From NCBI GenBank assembly GCA_024230435.1, contig JAAERL010001107.1, positions 1 to 64,000 on the forward strand: DNA of 64,000 nucleotides, in the 5' to 3' direction. The DNA comes from Desulfobacteraceae bacterium (GTDB taxonomy: Bacteria; Desulfobacterota; Desulfobacteria; Desulfobacterales; Desulfosarcinaceae). The notes below the pieces were generated by a model that did no database searches, had not been told where the DNA came from, and saw nothing but the letters and a program-made list of their open reading frames with translations. A program made the position numbers and the translations under genes. Of this stretch, positions 35,691-43,329 are shown piece after piece. Positions within the stretch are counted from its first letter, which is position 1; each line of letters begins with the position of its first letter.

Positions 35691-37505
35691 ATGGCGATGG
35701 AAAAAGTAAAACATAAGCACAAACAAGATCAAAACAGGCTTTCGATTGAACAGATCCTATCCTGGATAAACCTATTTCCAGCCCGCTACGCGCTTAAATC
35801 TCAAACGGCAGTCAATTGGAAAAGCGAATTTGCCGGTTTTGCCGTCAGACAGCTCTTTGTTGGAAAGCATTACCTGGACACTTTAAGTCTCTATTGGCCA
35901 TTTTGGCCTCCGGCGTTTAGCCTAGCCATCGGCTTTCAGCGCCAAGCGTTGAAAAAGCTCTTAATCGACCCGATTAAAACAACAGCTCGCATCTCTGTAC
36001 GCACCGGACGCCATCCGGATATTTTTGCCGAACAAAACGACTGGACCAAAAGCACCTATGCAAAATTGATTTATGACTTGTGCGGACAATGTATCAGCGA
36101 TGGCGCCTTCGATATGGACAAAACGCTGCGGCTGACCACCACAGAGCAGGGAAAAAACTACCTAAAAAAAGCCGTGGCCGAATTCTCCTGGCTCGAACAT
36201 AACTACAATTCATGGGGGCGCACGGGCTTAGAAGCTCTCAAAGATCTGCTCAAGTGCTTTTTCATGCTAATTACCGAACAACCTATCCATAATAACGGCG
36301 AGCTTCCCTATTGCTTGAAAGATGAACACGCCAAAACTGATCAGGCCTTTAAACACTACTTAAAGAGTATGCGCCGGCGCTTTGAGAATCTGTATGCGGA
36401 AAAGGCTTTTGACGTTTACCATTACGCTGAGATCGCCACCCAGAACAAAATTGGGTGTTCAGCTTATAACGTTGTGCCGGGATCGAAGCTGCAAGCATCG
36501 ACATTGCGCCATTACCCTTTGCCCGCAAATGTCACCGCCAACGGCAAGATCCTTTACCTGGCTTCGCCCTTAATAAATAAGCCGGAAATTTTTGACCTGG
36601 CGCCAGGTAAATCTGTCATTGAAGGCCTTTTACAAAAAGGGTTTGAAGTTTACCTGTTAGACAACGGTGAGCCCGGTGCGTTCGACACCGGTCTGAGTCT
36701 GTCATTTTACGGCCAAACCCTGCATGACGCCTACCTTGATCTTATCGCCAAGCGGCATCAAAACCGGGAAATCATGGTTATGGCTTACTGCATGGCAGGC
36801 ACACTTATGGTGCCCTACCTAGCCCGCAGGGCCCAGGAGCGTTTGGCCCGCAATGAAAAAATGGATATCTGCAAGGTGGTTTTGATGGCCACTCCCATCA
36901 GGTTCGATGATGATAGCAGCGGCCAAGGGCCCATGCGGCAAGTAATCCGCAAATACTACGATGCACACCTGATGGATGAGCTGTTCGGCGATGTCAATGT
37001 ACCGCCGATTATTATCGACCTTGGCATGCACGCGATTCAGCCCGGGGTGCGCTACAACAATATGTACGGCTTTTTCCGCCGGGCCTTTGACCGGGAGGCC
37101 ATTAGGGATTCTGCGCCGTTCATCTATTGGCTGACCCACGGCACAAATTTCCCGGCCCGGGCCCACAAGCAGTGGATTCAAAAAATCTACATGGAAAACC
37201 AGATCGAAAACCGCACCTATTGCCTGCCTTCAAAGATACCGCACCTCGATGGACGTCCGGTGGATATCGACAGTTTGCCCAAAGCCGGTGTGCGTTTTCT
37301 TGACTATGGGGGTGCGCGGGACCCGATATCGCCGGCCGGGTCTTGCCTGAGCAGCATCATGGGCTGCGAAAAGTTCTGCGAAAAGACTGAATTTCGAACC
37401 GGCATGCACCGCCATATCGAAAAAAACGCCGGACACATTTTCGTGGTCAGCGAAAAGTTGCTATCAGAATTTATCGATTTGGTTACGGATTTTTACTTGA
37501 ACTAG
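35691..37505 (+). CDS. phaC: Polyhydroxyalkanoate synthase-like protein
   Basis: The 604-residue protein matches PhaC-type alpha/beta hydrolases. It polymerises hydroxyacyl-CoA into storage polyester at granule surfaces in this family. The nucleophile Cys367 sits in AYCMAGTL, a variant of the G-x-C-x-G lipase box in which both flanking glycines are Ala. The charge relay is completed by Asp544 (ARDPISPAG) and His582 (NAGHIFVV). The N-terminal 240 residues are less conserved, as usual. GGAGG lies 6 bases before the ATG at 35691. No phaA, phaB, phaE or phasin gene is intact nearby. The family is clear; the class and product are not. Confidence 0.85.
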   Translation: MAMEKVKHKHKQDQNRLSIEQILSWINLFPARYALKSQTAVNWKSEFAGFAVRQLFVGKHYLDTLSLYWPFWPPAFSLAIGFQRQALKKLLIDPIKTTARISVRTGRHPDIFAEQNDWTKSTYAKLIYDLCGQCISDGAFDMDKTLRLTTTEQGKNYLKKAVAEFSWLEHNYNSWGRTGLEALKDLLKCFFMLITEQPIHNNGELPYCLKDEHAKTDQAFKHYLKSMRRRFENLYAEKAFDVYHYAEIATQNKIGCSAYNVVPGSKLQASTLRHYPLPANVTANGKILYLASPLINKPEIFDLAPGKSVIEGLLQKGFEVYLLDNGEPGAFDTGLSLSFYGQTLHDAYLDLIAKRHQNREIMVMAYCMAGTLMVPYLARRAQERLARNEKMDICKVVLMATPIRFDDDSSGQGPMRQVIRKYYDAHLMDELFGDVNVPPIIIDLGMHAIQPGVRYNNMYGFFRRAFDREAIRDSAPFIYWLTHGTNFPARAHKQWIQKIYMENQIENRTYCLPSKIPHLDGRPVDIDSLPKAGVRFLDYGGARDPISPAGSCLSSIMGCEKFCEKTEFRTGMHRHIEKNAGHIFVVSEKLLSEFIDLVTDFYLN

Positions 37506-37544
37506 GTCTACTTTTTTAGCTTTATATAGCCAAGGGCATACGAT

Positions 37545-37560
37545 TTAGGCGATTGGCGGA
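37545..37560 (-). repeat. Dispersed 16-mer (inverted copy)
   Basis: The reverse complement is TCCGCCAATCGCCTAA, identical to 26410-26425. Intergenic, 40 bases after the phaC stop. Confidence 0.75.
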
Positions 37561-37592
37561 AAAAAATATAGCATCTTAACAGATACCATATT

Positions 37593-37775
37593 GGGCTTAG
37601 GGTCGTGGAAAATGCCAATGTACCATTATTGCGCAAGATTTGGATTCGTTTTCAAGGCGCGCCAATGGGTGCATACTGATTATATACTAATTGTCTGTGC
37701 ACATTGACGCAACATAGCGAAACCGAATTCAAGGACAAGCAAGATAATATATTATTTAACACAAATCGCCTTAGC
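37593..37775 (+). repeat. Dispersed intergenic repeat (copy 1)
   Basis: The core block ATTGCGC then GATTTGGATTCGTTTTCAAG matches 57929-57950 with few changes. Flanking blocks (TGGAA-TGC-AAT, GGGTG-AT-C, ACGAATT-like and TATATTA) follow in the same order through to about 58080. A shorter inverted relative lies at 80-166. Confidence 0.65.
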
Positions 37776-37915
37776 TCCAGACTGCTCCTGGTAATTTACT
37801 TTAGTATGAAATTTTGCTCCTTTGCAGGGCATTTTACCTAATACGCCTTTTTTATCGCTGGAACTTTTAATTGGTCCATGCTAAAAAATTTCAATTTAAT
37901 ACTTGGAGACATTTT

Positions 37916-38158
37916 GTGGTAATTACGCCGCTTGAGTTACTATTCGCCTTATCGCCGCTAATCGTATTAAGCATACCGTTAATCTTTATTTGCCGCCGCC
38001 TGGCGCAAAATAAAGGCAAAGATGTTACTAAATATACACTGCTTAGCTGCATCCCCCTTGTTAATATCTATGCGCTGCTTTATTTGATTGGAACGCCTAA
38101 CAAAAAATCAGAAAACAAAGCCGATCAGCTTTTAACGAATTTAGAAGAAAAAGATTAA
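37916..38158 (+). CDS. Small two-helix membrane protein, unknown
   Basis: I choose the GTG at 37916, preceded by TTGGAGA, giving 80 residues. The product has two hydrophobic segments (LLFALSPLIVLSIPLIFICR and YTLLSCIPLVNIYALLYLIG) and a charged, soluble C-terminal tail. No family is recognised. The composition and ribosome site support a real gene. It follows phaC by about 400 bases on the same strand and may be transcribed separately. Confidence 0.55.
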   Translation: MVITPLELLFALSPLIVLSIPLIFICRRLAQNKGKDVTKYTLLSCIPLVNIYALLYLIGTPNKKSENKADQLLTNLEEKD

Positions 38159-38208
38159 TTTTTTAACGCCATCGAACACTTTGTTCCATTCCGATCCAGT
38201 TAACGCCC

Positions 38209-38346
38209 ATGTATTGGCAAGCCGCCGCCGGGGTTCCGGCGCCCTTAAAACTGCCATACGCCAGATTGCAGGTTGCCCATAATATAAATACCGGGGCCGC
38301 CCGATTTGAGCGGCCAGGTATTTTTATGATGGGGGGCGGGGAATAA
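38209..38346 (+). pseudogene. Possible 3' relic of a thiolase-type gene
   Basis: A 45-codon frame reads MYWQAAAGVPAPLKLPYARL, then QVAHNINTGAARFERPG and MMGGGE. The hydrophobic/basic pattern followed by VAHNINTGA faintly recalls the C terminus of acetyl-CoA acetyltransferases and thiolases, which would be logical partners of PhaC. There is no ribosome site, and a terminator-like hairpin lies within it. The identification is weak. Confidence 0.2.
38286..38325 (+). terminator. Hairpin terminator after phaC region
   Basis: The arm AAATACCGGGGCCGC (38286-38300) pairs with GCGGCCAGGTATTT (38310-38323) around a 9-base loop and ends in a T-run. It would terminate plus-strand transcription from phaC and the small membrane protein. 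Confidence 0.65.
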
Positions 38347-38762
38347 ATTGGCAGGACGGTTCATATAAGATTTAGTGAGAAAGGAGCTAAAATGTATTAC
38401 TTTGATAAAGAGCAACTAAGGTAAATACATTATTATCACTTTAATCTAACAATAAAATGACAGAAAAATGACAAATTTGTAATCATCAAAATATGAACAC
38501 ATGGCAAATGCATACTTGACTACTTTTACTCTTTTGGCCAATGGGTTTAATTTGCCGTTTTGCTGTAATGCTGGATTTTCATTCCACGGCATCCAACCTG
38601 GATGCCCCACAGGCCATAATGATTAAATGCCTGGTAAAATGCAAAGGCAAGCCGTTCATTGTGAGCGGTGCCAATCAGGTTCGGGAGTAAAGGCATTTTT
38701 TGCAAAATTGGTATAGGATCGAAAAAAAACCTGACTGTTCGATGATTAAATCAGCCCTTGAT
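38347..38762. other. Gap with two small uncertain plus-strand frames
   Basis: At 38392-38424 an 11-codon frame (MYYFDKEQLR) has a good GGAG 5 bases upstream and may be the stump of a truncated gene. At 38541-38690 a 49-codon frame ends VKCKGKPFIVSGANQVRE, slightly like the end of a STAS domain, but has no ribosome site. Neither is called as a gene. Confidence 0.25.
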
Positions 38763-39749
38763 TCATAAGGCTGCATTTTTGACGCGCAAGTGGCCGAAAG
38801 CGCCCATGATTCTATCCAGAAAATAGACAGCCCGTTGTGTTGTCAAGTGTGAGTCAACCAGCTTTTTCCGGCCCTGGGAAATCAGGGATGAGCAAATTTC
38901 GGATTTTTCTAGAATGCCATCAAGGATGGGGCGCAAGTCATCAAAGTTGTAAAAACGCACAATTTCAATGCCGTGGTAAAAATCGTTGGGGATAAACAAT
39001 GGAAATCGAGGCGATACATGCACAGCGTTGCACGCGGCGTTTTCCCAGAAGCGGAACGTGTCATAACCCGCTCCGGCCAAAGTTAAAACGATACGGCATT
39101 GCTGCAATTTTTGGTAATACTGATCCCGGCCCAGGCGCCCCTGCGGCTGGGGGGATTGCATGGAAGGCAGCGCCGTAACCTGGAAAAGGGTGTCCGGGTA
39201 ATGCGACGCCAAGGTTTCAATAAATTGCCTGCGCCGCCCGTCATGGGTGCTTCCAAGAAAACCAATCGTGTAGGTTTTAGACAAATTATCGTACCGGCTG
39301 ATCCAGCGCAACAGTTCCTCGGGTAAAGCCATGGGCAAAGGAATGCTATACCCCGATCCATCAGTTTCCCGCCGGCACACGACATACGGGCCGGGCTTGA
39401 CTTGTAGCTGGGGCATATCTTCACCATCAATAATCACACAATGACCCGGCCAGTTATCAAGTTGATTTTTCAGCAAAGGGATTGCCCTGATGTCACATAA
39501 AACATAATCAAAGTATCCTGTGGCCGCTTTAGCCCAGATATCGGTCCGGTCTATTTGTCCGTTGTCACCGGGAAACCAGCCAGGGAAGCGCTGATCGTCA
39601 GGGCAAATGATGCCACCGAGGATGCCTTCGTAAAGGCAATTCTTTCGCGGATAATCCACGACATCGGGGCCCATTAATTTACGAAGACCGTGCAAGAGAA
39701 GATCCGGCACATAATTGGAATATTCATGGGTGATAAACAATATTTTCAT
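38763..39749 (-). CDS. CgeB-like glycosyltransferase
   Basis: The 328-residue protein starts at the ATG at 39749, which overlaps the stop of the upstream gene as ATGA; the longer start at 39767 is less likely. It begins MKILFITHEYSNYVPDLLLH and ends with the CgeB/GT1-type block GAGYDTFRFWENAACNAVHV. The same arrangement is found in the middle domain of the 1004-residue protein at 26451, so the two are paralogues. The donor sugar and acceptor are unknown. It forms a two-gene unit with the GT2-like gene upstream. Confidence 0.75.
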   Translation of the reverse strand: MKILFITHEYSNYVPDLLLHGLRKLMGPDVVDYPRKNCLYEGILGGIICPDDQRFPGWFPGDNGQIDRTDIWAKAATGYFDYVLCDIRAIPLLKNQLDNWPGHCVIIDGEDMPQLQVKPGPYVVCRRETDGSGYSIPLPMALPEELLRWISRYDNLSKTYTIGFLGSTHDGRRRQFIETLASHYPDTLFQVTALPSMQSPQPQGRLGRDQYYQKLQQCRIVLTLAGAGYDTFRFWENAACNAVHVSPRFPLFIPNDFYHGIEIVRFYNFDDLRPILDGILEKSEICSSLISQGRKKLVDSHLTTQRAVYFLDRIMGAFGHLRVKNAAL

Positions 39750-40522
39750 TGCTCGGTTCCAAACCATTTCATACGGAATTTTTCTCGATTGGAGCGGATG
39801 ATCCCGTTACGGTAAATCGTGCGCCCGAAGTAGTTTATAGGCCGGTCGTCTTTTTCCGATGAGATACCCCATTCATGTTCAAATCCATGCACGGGAACAG
39901 CGTAACAGGCAAGTCCGGCTTCAATAACCTGCATTCCCATATCCCATTCTTCCATAAAACAAGGGCTGTAACGCACATCGAAACAAAGCTTGTACTTGAG
40001 AAAACGCTCCAAATGCAAGGCAAAGAAAAAACCGGAAACATCATGGGTGCGTATCGGCTTATCAAAACCGCCTTTTTCAAAATACTGAACAATGCGCAGA
40101 TTCCGAAAATCAAGGTGCGTGCCCTGAGGGCCCACCATAACGGCATTGGGCAATTCATACAGGTAGGACTCAAGTTGCTCTATTGCCAAGGGCAATACAT
40201 GCAGATCCGCGTTCATGATAAACACTGATCGCGCCTCGGCCATGTTAATCCCGATATTCCAGGATCGGCTAACCCCGGCGTTGAGCTTATTGTAACAATA
40301 TTTATCAATACGGGGATGGTCTTTTAATTGCGTAAACGTTTCATTGCTGTTGAAAATGCAAATCACTTCGCCCTGAATCCGGCTTAGATCGTTGAGCAGG
40401 GTTTGAATACTATAAGGACTATGCGGCGACATGTCCAATACGGGAATCACAAAACTGCGGCTTGGAGCCGGCGCTTGCTCTGCAGGACCATTATTAGCCG
40501 GGTGAAAAACGTTTTTTTCCAT
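39746..40522 (-). CDS. GT2-like glycosyltransferase
   Basis: The 258-residue protein (start at the ATG at 40522; a longer frame begins at 40573) has a GT-A fold pattern. It starts with FVIPVLDMSPHSPYSIQTLL, then NKLNAGVSRSWNIGI, and the metal-binding-like FIMNADLHVLPL, where the DxD is represented by NADLH. The segment EEWDMGMQVIEAG resembles the acidic catalytic loop. It is coupled by a 4-base overlap to the CgeB-like gene downstream. Part of the glycosyltransferase island; acceptor unknown. Confidence 0.75.
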   Translation of the reverse strand: MEKNVFHPANNGPAEQAPAPSRSFVIPVLDMSPHSPYSIQTLLNDLSRIQGEVICIFNSNETFTQLKDHPRIDKYCYNKLNAGVSRSWNIGINMAEARSVFIMNADLHVLPLAIEQLESYLYELPNAVMVGPQGTHLDFRNLRIVQYFEKGGFDKPIRTHDVSGFFFALHLERFLKYKLCFDVRYSPCFMEEWDMGMQVIEAGLACYAVPVHGFEHEWGISSEKDDRPINYFGRTIYRNGIIRSNREKFRMKWFGTEQ

Positions 40523-40573
40523 AATATCAGTATGAGGCAAAAGATATGCCAACGTGACAAACGTACGCAACAA

Positions 40574-40922
40574 TTCATAATTGTTGATTAAGTAAAAATG
40601 TTACGCCAATATTTTGACAAAATAATCCGCAAAAATGAAGCCGCTGTTCAGCCAAAGCGTCAAATCAATACTATCAAAGTGACTTCTCCCGGCAATAAAT
40701 TACCGGGAATTCTTGCTGGATAATCTTAAATCCTGCTTCCTAAACAACCGGAATCGAAAAAAACAAAGGGCACAGATATTGCAAATTTTTTCCTGCGGCG
40801 CATTGGCAATAAGGCCGCTTAATTTTATTATTCATAGTTCGGGCCATTGTCCCGAGTCCATCCGAAAAAAGACATTTTCGTATGGGCGCTGATTAACATC
40901 TCCTGGGGCAAAAACTTACACG
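40574..40922. other. Divergent intergenic region with REP-like element
   Basis: About 350 bases between divergent glycosyltransferase units. It contains the REP-like palindrome at 40680-40712. No confident promoter was seen; a GG-N10-GC pair near 40806 fits sigma-54 spacing but not its flanks. Confidence 0.4.
40680..40712. repeat. REP-like palindrome (copy 2)
   Basis: GTGACTTCT precedes CCCGGCAATAAATTACCGGG (40688-40707), followed by AATT. This is the same layout as the copies at 22819 and 48882. The stem has one G-U type mismatch. Confidence 0.7.
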
Positions 40923-42617
40923 ATGGAATGCAACCTTGAATACGAGGATGCGGCAAAGCGTTATCTATCCGGTGACTTGACCGGTTCACAACGCATCTGC
41001 GAACGCATTCTTGAGAAAAATCCCGGTCATTTGCGTGCATTGCATTTGCAGGCTATGGCGTACTATGGGCAAAGCGATTACCCAAAAGCCAGGGATTTAT
41101 TGCATAAACTGATATCGTGTAACAATTCAACGGCGGACTACCATAACGACCTGGGATTGGTTTTGATGGCGCAAAAACACTATGCTCAGGCTTTGGAGGC
41201 ATTTGAGCAAGCCTTATCCCTGTCGCCGGGGGTGGCCCCGTTTCACATCAACGCAGGTTTAGCCTATACGGGGCTCGGTGATGACAAAGCAGCGCGAACA
41301 TCGTTTGAAAAAGCCATTACCTGTGATCCCGGCTATGCCAAAGGGCATTTTTTCCTGGCCAAATTGCACGAAACTAAAAAAGAATTTGAATCTGCAATTT
41401 TTCATTATCATCAGGCGGTGCGCTCAAAGCCCGATTTTCTTGGCGCACTGAATAATCTTGCAACCTGCCTGATGAAAACCGGAGACTTTGGACAAGCCCA
41501 AAGGCTTTTAAAGCAAGCGCTTGCCCTGCACCCTGATTCTGCTGAATCAGCATGTAATTTGGGCAACCTGTTACGGCTAACCTTTCGTTTTCAGGACGCA
41601 GTCAGGATGTATGAGCGGGCGATTGCGCTGAAACCTGATTATTCAGAGGCGCATTTTAACCTGGCGCTTGTTTTGCTGCTCCTGGGCAGGTATGCCCGCG
41701 GCTGGAGCGAGTACGAATGGCGTCTTTGTAAGTATCCCGACGGCAGCGGCTATCCTAATCGCCATGGTTTGCCTTTATGGCGAGGTGAAGACATCAGCGG
41801 GAAAACACTTTTGGTTTATGATGAGCAGGGTTTTGGCGACACATTCATGCTCGCCCGTTACCTTACCATGGCCAAACAATCAGGAGCCCGTATTATTTTT
41901 GAAATCCGGCCCGGCTTGCATCAACTGTTTTCCGGTCAAAACCTGGCCGATGAACTGGTAATCCGCGAAAAACCGGGCAAGCCTCCTAAAAATTGCGACT
42001 ATTGTACACCCTTGCCCAGCTTGCCTGGGATAATGGGAACTTTGCCGGAAACCATTCCCAATACAATTCCCTACCTGGCTGCTGATCCAGAAAAAATAAA
42101 ACACTGGCATATGAGAATAAAAAGCAAGGGCCTCAAGATTGGCATAGTCTGGTCCGGATCGGATGCCGATCCTGCCCGGCGCTGTCCTCTTTCAGAGTTT
42201 GAATCCCTCTCACGCCATAACTGCCTGACTTTTTACGGCTTGCAAAAACATGATCCTGACAAACAGGCCAGGGCATATGAATGGCTGACAAACTTTGGGC
42301 CTGAGCTGAATGATTTTTCCGACACCGCAGCCGTTTTAGCCAATATGGATCTTTTAATTTCCATCGATACCTCCGTAGCTCATCTGGCAGGCGCCATGGG
42401 ACGCCCGGCCTGGGTCCTTTTACCCTATATTCCGGACTGGCGCTGGATGCCCAAAGGAGAAAAATCACCCTGGTATCCGGGCATACGTCTTTTTCGCCAG
42501 GATGAACACCGCAGCTGGCGCTCCCCCATAGAACGCATTGCACGGGAGCTGGTTGCCCAGATCGAAAAATTCAAACACATTGAGAGTCTGCGAACCAAGG
42601 TGCAACATGAGGGATAA
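40923..42617 (+). CDS. TPR protein with GT9-like glycosyltransferase domain (copy 2)
   Basis: The 564-residue protein has about seven TPR units (residues 5-270) and a heptosyltransferase-like C-terminal domain (about 290-545) with YDEQGFGDTFMLARYLTMAK, LKIGIVWSGSDADPARRCPL and ISIDTSVAHLAGAMGRPAW. The domain is clearly paralogous to the C-terminal halves of the genes at 18959 and 45759. It is first in a plus-strand run of five overlapping or closely spaced genes (40923-47460), overlapping the next start by 11 bases. Confidence 0.8.
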   Translation: MECNLEYEDAAKRYLSGDLTGSQRICERILEKNPGHLRALHLQAMAYYGQSDYPKARDLLHKLISCNNSTADYHNDLGLVLMAQKHYAQALEAFEQALSLSPGVAPFHINAGLAYTGLGDDKAARTSFEKAITCDPGYAKGHFFLAKLHETKKEFESAIFHYHQAVRSKPDFLGALNNLATCLMKTGDFGQAQRLLKQALALHPDSAESACNLGNLLRLTFRFQDAVRMYERAIALKPDYSEAHFNLALVLLLLGRYARGWSEYEWRLCKYPDGSGYPNRHGLPLWRGEDISGKTLLVYDEQGFGDTFMLARYLTMAKQSGARIIFEIRPGLHQLFSGQNLADELVIREKPGKPPKNCDYCTPLPSLPGIMGTLPETIPNTIPYLAADPEKIKHWHMRIKSKGLKIGIVWSGSDADPARRCPLSEFESLSRHNCLTFYGLQKHDPDKQARAYEWLTNFGPELNDFSDTAAVLANMDLLISIDTSVAHLAGAMGRPAWVLLPYIPDWRWMPKGEKSPWYPGIRLFRQDEHRSWRSPIERIARELVAQIEKFKHIESLRTKVQHEG

Positions 42618-43329
42618 AACTATCATTTGCTACTGTGCTGGAGGATTAGGCAATCGTTTAAAACCTATGGCATCATGCTGGGCGATTTCCCGGCTTACCG
42701 GAAGGCGTTTAAAAATTTTATGGCGCAAAGATGACTTGCGGCGCCAGGTGGGATTTGCACTGGTTGGCAAACTGGTCTCCTGGTCCATGAACCTGGATCA
42801 TCATCTAATCAGCACAAGCATCGATCCGAATTTGTATTATTCGCCCGAAAAAAAAGAACGCTCCATCGTCTATATCCAACGCAAGGCTGCATGTATTAAA
42901 CCTTTGCGCCGGCTGCTGGGCGCTCACAACAAAGCTTATCTGCAACAACTCCAATGGCAACCGCTTTTTAATCTGCCCCAGGCAGTTTATGCTGAAAATA
43001 TCCGTAACGCATCAGTATTTTTAAATCTTTCCCCGGCAGAAGGCTTTCCCTCAAGCTGCGTTGAAGCCATGCAATGCGAAACTCTTGTTGCCGGTTTTGA
43101 CGCTGTGGGCGGGCAACAAATTCTGCAAAACGGCAATAACAGTTTGCTGGCCCCCAATGCGGACTATCCCGCCCTGGCTTATGCATTGTCACCTGTATTG
43201 TCAGATTTGCTGACCGGAAGTTTTGACACTTGGCAACCCCTATTGGAAAACGCTAAAAACTTAACCGCTTCATATACTCTTGAAGCTGAAGCCGAATCTT
43301 TGATTCGGTTCTGGCAAAGTGTTCTATGA
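42607..43329 (+). CDS. Chimeric or shortened glycosyltransferase
   Basis: The 240-residue product starts at the ATG at 42607. Its first 40 residues (ICYCAGGLGNRLKPMASCWA) have the GG-LGNRL loop of fucosyltransferase-like enzymes. From about residue 75 it resembles the C-terminal half of a GT4 enzyme, with ASVFLNLSPAEGFPSSCVEA and MQCETLVAGFDAVGGQQIL. A GT4 enzyme needs an N-terminal Rossmann domain, which is missing, and the fucosyltransferase part is too short to be complete. The gene therefore looks like an in-frame fusion after deletion. It remains in frame and overlaps both neighbours, so it may still be expressed. Confidence 0.6.
   Translation: MRDKTIICYCAGGLGNRLKPMASCWAISRLTGRRLKILWRKDDLRRQVGFALVGKLVSWSMNLDHHLISTSIDPNLYYSPEKKERSIVYIQRKAACIKPLRRLLGAHNKAYLQQLQWQPLFNLPQAVYAENIRNASVFLNLSPAEGFPSSCVEAMQCETLVAGFDAVGGQQILQNGNNSLLAPNADYPALAYALSPVLSDLLTGSFDTWQPLLENAKNLTASYTLEAEAESLIRFWQSVL

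Noticed and set aside
38170-38350. GC-rich stretch considered as riboswitch or structured RNA
   Set aside because: Only the terminator hairpin is convincing; no known aptamer core could be recognised.
40804-40819. Possible sigma-54 promoter before the TPR-GT9 gene (TGGCAATAAGGCCGCT)
   Set aside because: The GG-N10-GC spacing fits, but neither element matches the consensus well; not counted.
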